Source: Allium sativum
Lineage: Eukaryota > Streptophyta > Magnoliopsida > Asparagales > Amaryllidaceae
Reading direction: 5' to 3'
DNA: 64,000 bases
Assembly (NCBI GenBank): GCA_030737875.1
Contig: CM060911.1
Span: 94,198,599 to 94,262,598 of the forward strand
This document shows positions 52,391 through 63,622 of this stretch, piece by piece. Position numbers and translations under genes: made by a program. The notes under the pieces are model-generated. The model did no database searches. It saw only the letters and a list, made by a program, of their open reading frames with translations, and was not told where the DNA came from. Numbering within the stretch: position 1 is the stretch's first letter; every line of letters starts with the position of its first letter.

Positions 52391-53198
52391 TTGACTGGTG
52401 TGAGAACCAAAACTAGATAGGGTTATTTGTTGTGATTTGGCATCAAAAATGGATTTTTATATATATATAAATTATGAATTTGAAAAGCTAATAAAATTAA
52501 TTGATTGCTAGTTGTATTGTTTGATTATTGGTTGATTAATTAAAATTTTGAACCATTAAGCCAAATTGAATCGAATGTTGAACTGAATTGAAAATTGATT
52601 GAAATTGCATGCCTATACAAATATATACAATGAACAGGTCATAACAGGGAAACTAAGAAGAGGAATAAAATTGTATGCCTGACAAATAGGTACGTGTTTA
52701 CTAGTTTTCTTTTTCTTTTAAAGATTTATGAGCCTAAGGCTGGCCGTTTGGCATTTTCTTTTAAAGAGTTTATTAGCCTAAGGCTGGCCGCTTGGCATTT
52801 TCATTTTCTTTTAAAGAGTTTATGAGCCTAAGGCTGGCCGCTTGGCATTTTCTTTTTCTTTTAAAGAGTTTATGAGCCTAAGGCTGGCTACTTGGCATTT
52901 TTCTTCTTCTTTTAAAGATTTATGAGCTCAAGGCTGGCCGCTTGGCATTCTCTTTTTCTTTTGGATTGATGAGGGCCCTGCGTGGCTAGTTGAGGTTTTA
53001 AATGTCTCCCCGTATAAAGGAGGTTATGGAGAAATTTTTCGAAAATTTAGGGTGTTAGCCAAATTTTTGAAGAACTTGTAAATTCTTAGAAACTGAAAAG
53101 TTGAAGAATGAAAGCCAAGCTGAAAGTTTAATTGATTAGTTAAACAACTTTCAGCTCCGATTCTTTTCGAGGATGAAAAGATTTTAAGTGGGGGAGAT
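52384..53198 (+). repeat. Direct repeat of the L1 interior, then its 3' end
   Basis: 52384-53121 repeats 49473-50211 with a few percent of differences, including the five ~50 bp units. The sequence then continues to the L1 purine tract AAGTGGGGGAGAT (53186-53198). Together with 49473-50211 it flanks the inverted block. Confidence 0.88.
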
Positions 53199-53401
53199 TG
53201 TAACAACATAGAAAATCAGAACCAATTTAAATTTTTTATTTTAGCAATTTTAGTGGATTTTGAATATTTAAAATGATATATTTTAAATAATAACGACTAG
53301 AAATTTAATTTTAATAGAATTATAATGTATATATTCATTTAAATTGAAATTAGAATACAAATATTTATTTTAATTATAAAAGGAATTGGAAATGGCGCGG
53401 T
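53199..53401 (+). repeat. 3' LTR of L1, first 203 bp
   Basis: TGTAACAACATAGAAAATC and onward, matching the start of the LTR at 27294. It is interrupted at 53402 by the Tekay-type element; the remainder must lie beyond the window. Confidence 0.88.
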
Positions 53402-54859
53402 TGTAACGACCTGGAAAATCCAAACCAATTTAAAAAATTTATTTTAAATAATTTGGTAGAAAAATGTGGTAGAAATTAAAATTTTCATTTTTAAATAATA
53501 TTAAAGCCAGTGAAAGTTGTTAATTTTCAAAAGATCACTATTTTCAATGAAACCACTTTTGTTGGAACCGGAATGTCGAATTATTGCTAGGTTTCAATTT
53601 TTAGAATTTTTCTAATTAATATGTGAGTGTGGCGAAGGAAACTGTGTTTTGTTCAATTCAGTTAAATTTAATCGACTGAAAAATAGCCATTTTTCAAACA
53701 ATCTCAGAATTCAAAGAAATTAGTTTTGTTAGGACCGTATCGTCATAACAAAGACAAATATATTTTTTCTGGATTTTTCTGAGTCCGTATGTGGCCTCTG
53801 TAAATTTATTTATGCAGAAAAATTAAATTAATAAAGGATTTAATTATTAAATTAAATAATTCAGGCCATAGATAGCCATTTGGGCTCACGGGACTTGTCC
53901 CATTGGATCCGGAATATGGGTTAGTGGCTAGGGTCACTTTCTGCTGGACTGGAAATAGATTGGTTAAAAGTTACAGATTTATTTGTAAAATAGAAATTAA
54001 ATATTATAAATAATTGAGAAAATTAAAACCCTAATACTATTCACTCTGTAGCCGCCACCCACCCAAATCCATGGCCACCACCTCCGAACTTCCTCCACCA
54101 ATTTCTCCTTCATCTTGACGAATTAAACCTCCTCACATACACCAAATCGAAGCCCTTTCCTCCCTCTTTAATCTCATACGGATTGATGGTCCTCTCGTCG
54201 CCTGAAATCCGAGCACCGGCGCCCCAAAACCCGCCGTTTCGCACCGCCATCGGCCCCACCTGGGTGCACCGAGCCAGCCGCCACCACCCCCCTCGAGCAC
54301 CGCACTTCCCTCTCCGGCGTGCCACCGACCGATCAGTGTATCGATCCCTGTAGTGGCCGCAAAAGCCAACCCTAAGATCGAACGAGATAGAAAGGCTCAC
54401 GGCCGATATTTGATTGGGGAAGAAAGGTTAATTTCCTAACTATTTAATTAATTAATTTAAATTGTTTTAAAGCTTGATTTAACCATAACTGATTCGTTTC
54501 AACTCAGAATTTGACGATTTCGGAAACATTGGAATCGTATTGTCAAGATCTACGACTCTGAACTGAAACGGGACCATTCTGGACTGTTTGAAATTTTGAC
54601 CAAATCTGCAATGACTGTGAGATTTCTAAATCCTGAATAATTAAATAATTTAATTATATTTGTTATGTGAAATCATTGTATGTTATTGTTCATGATCTAT
54701 GATGTTGTGATTGTTGTATGGTTGATTAATATTCGTTGTGATATCATGATATAGCATGCCAGTTTAGATCTATAAATTCTGATGTAATCTCTATAAAGTT
54801 CTCATCTTTATTATTTCTATTTTTATTTTTATCTGTATTTCTTTCTAAAATTTGAATCT

Positions 54860-56345
54860 TTATTCTGTTTTACAAAATAAAATGAAAAATTGAATCTTTA
54901 TTCTGATTTACAAAGGAAGTTTAAATCTTTATTTTTGATTCACAACATAAAAACAAAAGTTGATCTTATTTTGATTTGCAAAATAAAAACAAAAGTTTGA
55001 TTTTTATTTTGATTTGCAAAATAAAAACATAAGTTGAATTCTTTATTTTGATTTGAAAAATAAAAAAAAAGTTTTTATTTTGATTTTCAAAATAAAAACA
55101 TAAGCTAAATTCCTTATTTTGATTTGCAAAATAAAAACATAAGCTAAATTCTTTATTTTGATTTGCAAAATTAAAACAAAAGTTTGAATTTTTATTTTGA
55201 TTTGCAAAATAAACAAAAAGATTGAATCTTTATTTTGTTTCTGATTTATAAATAAAGAAAGTTTAAATCTTTTAAATTTTAATTAAAAGATAAATTAAGA
55301 TTAGATATTTTATTTTGTTTTACAATATAAAGTAAAGATTATATATTTTATTTTGTTTTACAATATAAAGTAAAGATTAGATATTTTATTTTGTTTTACA
55401 ATATAAAGTAAAGATTAGATATTTTATTTTGCTTTACAATATAAAGTAAAGATTAGATATTTTGTTTGATTTACAAATAAAGATTAGATATTTTATTTGA
55501 TTTACAAATAAAATAAAGATGAGACCTTTTATTGTGATTCATCTCAAATACTGTGTTGTATGTGTGGACATTGAAATTACGATGTTGGGTAAATAGAAAT
55601 GGTTAGACCAAAAACCATATTCTTATATTTGTGGATATTGAGATTACGATGTTGGGTAAATAGAAATGGTTAGATAAGAACCATTATTTTTGGTTATCAT
55701 ACTTTGACACCAAATTGACATGTGAGTTAGATAGGAAAATATCCCCTATAAAGAAAAAAATGTGCATTAAGGAAAGATAATTAGAAAATTTACATTTTTC
55801 TAATGTAATAAAGGTAATTAAATTTTTTACATCTTTCTAATGTAATAAAGATAATTAGAAAATTTACATTTTTCTAATGTAATAAAGATAATTAGAGAAT
55901 TTACATTTTTCTAATGTAATAAAGATAGATAAAAGATTTACATTTTACAATATAAAATATAAGATTTACATTCTTCTATGTAAAGATAATTATAAGATTT
56001 ACATTTTTATATGTAAAAATATAAGATTTACATTTTTCTATGTGAAGATGAAAGATTTACATTTTTCTATGTAACAATGAAAGGTTTACATTTTTCAATG
56101 TAAAGGTAAAGAATTTACTTTCTTCAATGTAAAAGAAAAAGAGATAAAATATTTACATTTTATAGAAACATAAAAAGTACATCTTTATATTATAAAAACG
56201 AATAGGATAAAAAGTACATTTTTGTGTATTTAAAACGAATAGGATAAAAAGTACATTTTTGTGTATTTAAAACGAATAGGATAAAAAGTACATTTTTGTG
56301 TAATTAAAAAGAATTAGAGAAAAGTACATTTTTATGTTATAAAAA
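54860..56345. repeat. Successive AT-rich tandem arrays in the Tekay LTR
   Basis: At least five different short arrays follow each other. The cores are ttgatttgcaaaataaaaac (54900-55230), ttttacaatataaagtaaag (55310-55450), agattacgatgttgggtaaa (two copies, 55575-55665), aatttacatttttctaatgt (55785-55925) and ggataaaaagtacatttttg (56205-56300). No coding meaning. Confidence 0.8.
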
Positions 56346-56382
56346 TGAATTGGCGAAAAAGGTACATTTTTATGTTATAAAA

Positions 56383-57206
56383 ATATACATTGTTGACACC
56401 ATTATTTTTGTCGCATTAGAATTGGCGAACAAAAATGTAATTTTATTGAATATAAGAATATACATTGTTGAAACCGTTATTTTTGTCGCATTAGAATTAG
56501 CGAACAAAAATGTAATATTATTCAATATAAGAATATACCTTGTTAAAACCGTCATTTTTGTCGCATTAGAATTGGCGAACAAAAATGTAATTTTATTGAA
56601 TATAAAAATATACATCGTTGAAACCGTCATTTTTGTCGCATTAGAATTGGCGAACAAAAATGTAATTTTATTGAATATAAGAATTTACATTGTTGAAACC
56701 GTCATTTTTGTCGCATTAGAATTTGCGAAAAAAATGTAATTTTATTGAATATAAAAATATACATTGTTGAAACCGTCATTTTTGTCGCATTAGAATTGGC
56801 GAACAAAAATGTAATTTTATTTAATATAAGAATATACATTGTTGAAATCTTCATTTTTATCGCATTAGAATTGGCGAACAAAAATGTAATTTTATTGAAT
56901 ATAAGAATATACATTGTTGAAATCGTCATTTTTGTCGCATTAGAATTGGCGAACAAAAATGTAATTTTATTGAATATAAGAATATACATTGTTGAAACTG
57001 TCATTTTTATCGCATTAGAATTGGCGAACAAAAATGTAATTTTATTGAATATAAAAATATACATTGTTGAAACCGTCATTTTTGTCGCATTAGAATTGGC
57101 GAACAAAAATGTAATTTTATTGAATATAAAAATATACGTTGTTGAAACTATTATTTTTGTCGCATTAGAATTGGCGGAAAAAAATATTATTTTCATAGAA
57201 TAAAAA
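56383..57206. repeat. 75 bp tandem repeat, eleven copies
   Basis: Unit tatacattgttgaaaccgtc ... gcgaacaaaaatgtaatttt ... The period of 75 is divisible by three and the unit lacks stops in one frame on each strand, producing long repetitive frames both ways (25-residue units). One unit near 56725-56740 is 74 bp and shifts the frame. The symmetry argues for a repeat artefact, not a gene. Confidence 0.92.
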
Positions 57207-59270
57207 GAATGGATTTTAATAGTAGGAATCGCCAAGTGGTTTATATATATAAATATAAATATAAAATTTAACGAAACGAGAGCGGCAGTTCGCGTATCGA
57301 CAATCGTAACTTCAAACGATTATTCCGAAAGATCCGACCGTTGGATTTTCCCAAAACTGGAACCGTTAGGGCCGCTTTGGGAAGAGCTTTCCAGTGATAT
57401 AAATTTCATCAAAATCCGACGGTTAGATTTTAAGATATGTGTAAATCAAAATTTGGCAAAAACAGCGCCAGGGCCGCCCACTGACCCGAATCGTCGTTTA
57501 TTTATTTTTAGCTATTTTCAAATAAATAAAAATAGCGATAAATAGTTATAAATATATATGAAATGTTTTAAATTATAATTATGCGACAATTATTTGAAAA
57601 AACCGAGTTTAACTCATTTCAAATAATTGCACGGCGATTGAATCAAAGATATAAGAAGACGATGATTGAAGACCGGCGATCTTCACATCGAATGGGCGAC
57701 GACTACTGATGCCTTGGACTGACTTGCTCCCAGGACGGGGTTGAAGCAGTAGTTTTCCGGACGTATGTGTTGGTCGTGCGGATAAGCAAGAACCTCTTTG
57801 GTGTCTCCGGTTCCGTTCAGACCCAGAACGGACTTGTAAATGGATGCGTGTCTGACGTTGGAGTTCATCCCATGTAATTAAATCGATTTGTATTAATATA
57901 TGTCTGTTTGGTGGTGGAGAATCTATTCTCTGCTTAACACCCGGGTATATAGTAATAGTTATCGATTGCATGACATGAATTGTCAATGTGGCACGCCAAG
58001 ATGCAATGATCAAGGCTTTGTTGAAAAGCAGGCCTTGTGGCTGATGATCAAAGCATAGTCTGTTTAGGCATAGCTTTGTGTATAGCGTGACTTCGCGAGC
58101 CTCACACCCAGGTATGAGTCAAAAACGGGATATGGACCATAGGGAGTGCATACATTTCTTTCTAGCTAGAAGTGGTGTTTGCGCTTTAACACGGCCCGGC
58201 ATTTTACTATGTGGATTATGGATTGAGGTACCTCGGGTTTTTATAGGCCGTAAGTGGTCATACTATAGGTCCAAAGGGATCGGGAAACGTGTGTTCAGGA
58301 ATTGCCAATCCACTACCGTTAGGTGGGGACCGACCCTACCGCTCCAAGGGTTACCCATAGGTGTGATCCTGAGGCATTTGCTAGAGTGCCTCGAATCGGA
58401 AGAGGACGATCCCTAGCCTCGATTTCATGACAGAAAACCAATTTCCAATACGACATCACGGTCTTGATTTTAAACTTATATACGGCGACATAGTATATGG
58501 TACCTATGCCGTCTAGAATTGATACATTTATATTGAAGTATTTTAATACTGCTTATACACTTATGATAATATAAAAATATTATTTTCACGTATTAAGCTT
58601 GTTGATCATCATAAGGGAAAACTCTATCCTCCTGTGTGCGTTGCATTGTGTGATAGGACTTGAGTCTTATGATGATTTCATTTTTCCAAAAGTCATTTTG
58701 CTGTTTTATATCAACTTTATAAAATTATGCACTGGCAATCCAATGGAGTAAACCCGTTCCGCGTTAGCGGCGTGGTCCTGTGATTTGCCACGTTGTTAGA
58801 TAAATTAGTTAAGAATTCGCATACCAGTCCCATGACTGACTCGTAGTTTGTTTCAATTTTGCAAACTCGGTTGCGCTCTTTCCACACGAGTAGCCAATTG
58901 ACAAGTTCAGGTGATACAATCTGATTGGAGCTTGCTTGAAAGGAAGAAGAAGAAGACCTTTTCTCTAGTTTTTACTTCTGCTTTGAGACATTTTATCTTC
59001 TGTAGCTTTGATGTATGTAATGGAGTTTGAGACTTGTTTCTTTTCCATTGAAACTTATTTTCCTTTTGCTGAGACTCTTTATTTGGCTAAGTTGTATCCT
59101 GTACTGCGTAGTCTGATGTATTGGATATTATGATGATGATGACATTTATTTCCGTTGCAATGGTTTATGTGTTATGATAATTATCTGAGATCTGTTTTTG
59201 TTGTAAATATGTTGTATTCCAAAATGATTATCCTTACTTTCGAACCACGGAAGTTAGGGGTCATGACAGT

Positions 59271-59304
59271 TGGTACCAAAGCCTAAGGTTAACCTTAGCT
59301 TTGG
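59271..59304 (+). other. Altered primer-binding site within a palindrome
   Basis: tggtaccaaagc occupies the primer-site position (59271-59282) in place of TGGTATCAGAGC. It overlaps an inverted repeat 59276-59304 (ccaaagcctaaggtt / aaccttagctttgg, one bulged base). Confidence 0.7.
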
Positions 59305-59523
59305 AATATAACATATTTAGAACAATTCATCTAGATAGATTCCACATTATTCTAAGAAGAGTAGCTCATTAGAGATAGGACTAGTAATGTCCTAGAATGA
59401 GCACGGCAGAATAGTACATATTTATCAGTCATTACATCATCGTCTTGTCCTTATCTTATCTTTTCTTGAAAATTCTCATTTTTGTTGGTCCGACTCTTTC
59501 CTTGATGGTACAGACTGATTTAA

Positions 59524-59885
59524 ATGGATACTAGAGCAAGAACAGCCTGGGGCGGAGCCCGAGGTGGAGCTCGAGGCGGGGCTAGAGGAGGAGCCCGTGT
59601 AGGAGCTGGAGGGCAAGCTAGAGATGAGACACCCATCACTCAGGAGCAACATACTTCAAAGGTCGTAGCCGAACCACCTCAACCTCACAGCCCTTCGATT
59701 TGGAGAGAATGTCAAAGAAATTCAAAAACCTAGGAGGTGTACCTTTCACGGGGCGAGAGTCTGCGATTCAGGCAGAAGCATGGCTTAAAGATTGTGAAAA
59801 GATCGTAGAAGGCTTAGAACTGGAAGATCAGCGAAAGCGTTACCTGACAGTATGGCAATTAAAAGAGGAAGCCGGACTGCTATAA
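59524..59885 (+). pseudogene. Gag of the Tekay-type element, internally deleted
   Basis: ATG at 59524 opens a Gly/Ala/Arg-rich repeat (GGARGGARGG) typical of Gypsy Gag N-termini. A frameshift near 59690 moves to the frame reading FKNLGGVPFTGRES and EAWLKDCEKIVEGLE, the start of the Retrotrans_gag domain. The domain breaks off after about 50 residues, and the sequence jumps to a zinc knuckle. Most of the capsid region is missing, so assembly of particles from this copy is not expected. Confidence 0.8.
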
Positions 59886-62800
59886 CTGCAGTAAGATAGG
59901 ACATTTTGATTACGAGTGTAGAGCACCAACAAGGGTTAAGAGAAATGATTCAGGCCCTAGTCAGAACCATTGTCAGAGTTCCCAGAATCGTGGCCAGAAT
60001 TCTCAGGATCATGGTCAGAACCCCAGGAACACTCAGGATTGCTATAACTGCCATAAGCCGGGGCACTTTGCCAGAAACAGTCCCCTGTTGAAGAAAACTG
60101 AAGTTGCACATGTTTATAAGCGAGCAGATGCACCAGCTTCTGCCGAGGGGCCAGGTAAACCCGATGTCTTAGGAGATACGCTTAATATTAAGAACATCCC
60201 TATTACTGTCTTATTTGACATTGGTGCTGCACGAAGCTTTATTTCTAATGATGCAATTAAAAAGTTGAAACTGAAACCAAGGAAACTCAAAAAATTGATT
60301 AAAGCTAATAGCCCGATAGGAGGTTCTCTTATTCTTGATCAGTATTGTAGAGTACCTGTTTCTTATTCTCGCTGTCAGTTTCCCTTTAACTCGATCGTTA
60401 TGAGTTTCTCCGGTTATGACGTTATTCTTGGGATAGATTGGCTAACAAGATATGAGGCCGAAGTCAAATGTGCCGAAAGAATTGTCAAAGTTAAAACTAA
60501 TCTCGGGAATGTATGTATCCCATGCCATGGCTCAGCCACCGACAGGAAAACGTTCTGGTCTTCTCTAGAAGTTACCCCAACTTCTATTGAGGATATCTCT
60601 GTCGTCAAAGATTACGCTGATGTATTCAAAGAAGTTGAGGGCTTACCTCCGCATAGAGAAATCAGCTTCCGAATTGATTTAGCTCCGAATGCAAGGCCTG
60701 TCGTACATCCCATTCGGAGAATGTCGCCAAAAGAAAGAGAGGAGCTGAGAAATCAAAACAAGCAACTTTTGTGGAAGGGTCTGATCAGGCCCAGCTTCTC
60801 AGAATGGGGAGCAACAGTGGTGTTCATCCCAAAATCAGACGGTACTCTCAGGCTATGTGTAGACTACCGTGATCTCAACAGACAAAATCTGAAGAACAAA
60901 TACCCACTGCCTCATATTGATGACTTACTTGACCGCTTGCATGGAGCACGAGTATTCTCTAGGATGGACCTAGCTACAGGCTTCCATCAACTTCACATTG
61001 CAGAAGAGTGTGTGCCTTTAACTGCTTTCAGAGGACCGGATATCTTTTACGAATGGCTAGTAATGCCCTTCGGTCTATGTAATGCTCCAGCATATTTTGT
61101 TGATCTGATGAATTGAGTGTTCAGAGATGTTTTAAACAAATTTGTGCTCGTGTTCATCGATGACATCCTCATCTTTTCTAAATCCACTGCTAAGCACGAA
61201 CAACATCTGAGAGAAGTCTTAGAGATTTTGCATAGAAATGTGCTAAAAGCAAAATTTTCTAAATGCATATTCTGGCAAGAAGAGGTGAAATTCCTCGACC
61301 ATGTTGTATCAAAGGAAGGCATCTCAGTAGATCCAGGAAAGATCTCAGCTATCCAAGAATGGAAGCAGCCTAGAACTCCCATAGAGGTCAGAAGTTTCTT
61401 AGGACTGGCTGGCTATTATCCGAAATTTGTCAAAGATTTTTCGAAGGTAGCTTGCCCATTGACAAACCTGACCAAGAAGCATACAAAATTCAATTGGACA
61501 CCGGAATGCGAGACAACCTTCCAAGAGCTAAAGAAGAGGTTGACCAATGCTCCTGTGTTGACCATCATATATGGCAATCAGGATTTGAAGGTCTGGACCG
61601 ACGCTTCTAAACAAGGTTGTTTCTTTTATAAATCAACATGTCAGAGATAACATTTTCCTTTAATGTCAAATCTCATTTTAACATTTTATCCCTTATTTAT
61701 TTAAGGTATTGGTGCGGTGCTGATGCAAAGAGGCAGAGTAGTCGCATATGCTAGCCGCCAGCTGAAACCGCATGAGAAGAATTACGTCACGCATGATCTT
61801 GAGCTAATGGCCATTGTGTTTGCTCTTAAAATATGGAGGCATTATCTCTTGGGTGAGAAGTTTGAAATTTACACGGATCACAAATCCTTGAAACATCTTT
61901 TTACCCAAAAAGATTTGAATATGAGGCAGCAACGCTGGGTCGAATTTCTTGCATCATATGATCTGGATATCATATATACTCCAATGAAAGTCAACGTTGT
62001 GGCCGATGCGCTTAGTAGAAAGAATGCAGATGATGACAAGCTTATTCTCGCCAATCTCATTATCAATCCTACTCTGATTGATAAAGTCTCTGCTCTTCAA
62101 AAGGATGATAAATTTATTCAGAAGATTATCAAAAGAATTTAGGATGGCAAAACCACGAGTTTTCAAATTGACGACAAAGGGGTTCTGAGGCTATTAGGCC
62201 GAATCTGTGTCCCATACGACTCTAAGCTCAGAAGGGAGGTTATGGATGAATGTCATAAATCTAAGCTTAGTGTTCACCCTTGAGTGAGCAAGATGTATCA
62301 CGACCTCAAGCACACATTTTGGTGGAGGTCGATGAAGAGAGATATTTCTATTTACATTGCTAGATGTCCCACTTGTCAGCAAGTTTAAAGTGATCAACAA
62401 AAGTTGGCCGGTTTGTTGCAACCGCTAGGAATTCCTGGTTGGAAGTGGGAGGAAATTTCTATGGACTTCATAGATGGCTTGCCCCAAAGCAGAAAAGGGA
62501 ATGATAGCATATGGGTGATTGTGGATCGCTTAACAAAGTCTGCCCATTTTATCCCTGTTCGGTCCAATAGAACAGCTCGTAGTTTGGCACGGCTTTATCT
62601 TAAAGAGATAGTCAGACTACGTGGGGTTCCCAAAAGCATTGTCAGTGATCGGGATCCATTATTTACTAGCAAATTCTGGGAAGCTTTTCAAGAAGAGCTT
62701 GGGACCAAGTTGAATCTGAGCTCTGCCTATCACCCTCAGACAGATGGCCAGACTGAGAGGGTGAACCGTGTTTTGGAATATTTGTTGCGAGCTTGCATTC

Positions 62801-63519
62801 TCGATTATGGAGGTTCATGGGAGGACCACTTTCACTTGGTGGAATTCTCCTATAATAATAGCCACCAGGCAAGCTTGAAGATGTCACCGTTTGAATTACT
62901 ATATGGCAGGCCATGCAGATCTCCGGCATGTTGGGTGGAGTCAGACAATCGACTAGTCTTGGGCCCCGACATGGTTCGAGAAGCATCAGATAAGGTTGAC
63001 TTGATTAAGAAACGCTTGTTGACTGCTCAGAGCCGACAGAAGAGCTATGCATACTAGCAAAGAAGAAATTTAGAATTCTCTATGGGTGATCAAGTATACT
63101 TGAAGGTTTCTCCTTTGAGAGGTGTGATTCGTTTTGGGAAGATGGGAAAGTTGGCACCGAGATTCATTGGTCCATTCCCTATCCTCGAAAGGATTGGTAC
63201 TCTCGCTTATAGAGTGCAGCTGCCAGACTGGTTGCCAGGGGTGCATGATGTATTTCATGTGTCTCAACTCCGCAAGCATGTGCATGATCCAGATCTGATT
63301 GAGGATGAATTAAATCATCAGGTCCTAGATATTGCTCCAAATCTAACAGTGAGGAAAGACCCGATCAAGATCATTGGCAAAGAAACGAAAATTTTAAGGA
63401 ACAAGAGGATCAACCTAGTCGAAGTTCAATGGAGTGGGGATCCTAGAAACTGTACTTGGGAGACAGAGGATAGCATCAAAAAGGTTTACCCCAAGTGCAG
63501 AGTGAACATCTCCGAATGA
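59863..63519 (+). pseudogene. Gypsy (Tekay) pol: knuckles, protease, RT, RNase H, integrase, chromodomain
   Basis: One frame is kept from end to end. CCHC knuckle 1 (59878-59920) is intact; knuckle 2 (60040-60081) has Ser for its last Cys. The protease motif reads [12 protein letters not shown] (Ile where DTGA/DSGA is usual) with VILGIDWL later. RT shows [23 protein letters not shown] and [11 protein letters not shown]. RNase H has WTDASK and [11 protein letters not shown]. Integrase has the HHCC zinc region, ISMDFIDGLP, SDRDPLFTS and SSAYHPQTDGQTERVNR. The C-terminus (NCTWETEDSIKKVYPKC) is chromodomain-like, marking the chromovirus Tekay/Del group. Five stops interrupt it: 61114, 62140, 62281, 62386 and 63055. 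A 90 bp intron-like insertion is at 61616-61705. The copy is inactive but recently coding. Confidence 0.9.
61616..61705 (+). other. Intron-like insertion in RNase H
   Basis: The sequence begins GTTGTTTC after AAACAAG and ends TTATTTAAG before GTATTGGTGCG. It is AT-rich with stops. Removing these 90 bp joins SKQG to IGAVLMQRG without a seam, the normal RNase H sequence. The phase and the GT/AG ends fit a short plant intron. A branch-like ttttaac lies at about 61679-61685. Confidence 0.7.
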
Positions 63520-63609
63520 CTTTTGTATTAAGGTAAGTTTACCCCAGTTTACATTTTCCATCTTGTTTCCTACTTTACTTTGTTTCCTTTTCGAGGACGA
63601 AAAACTCTT

Positions 63610-63622
63610 AAGTGTGGAAGAT
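63610..63622 (+). other. Polypurine tract of the Tekay-type element
   Basis: aagtgtggaagat directly precedes the 3' LTR. In L1 and L2 the equivalent tract is aagtgggggagat. Confidence 0.8.

Larger units (their letters stand above)
53402..59268 (+). repeat. 5' LTR of the Tekay-type element, 5.87 kb
   Basis: Runs TGTAACGACCTGG...GGGTCATGACA. The order is U3, TATAAATA (54005-54012), GC-rich leader (54050-54380), a series of AT-rich tandem arrays (54860-57206), then the 3' module with the palindrome at 57668-57684. The poly(A) region (gatgtatgtaatggagtttg) is near 59009-59030. Frames inside it are repeat artefacts. Confidence 0.88.

Noticed and set aside
56350..57235. Long frames on both strands around the 75 bp repeat as a repetitive protein gene
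   Set aside because: They arise from a period divisible by three without stops, are present on both strands, and lie inside an LTR.
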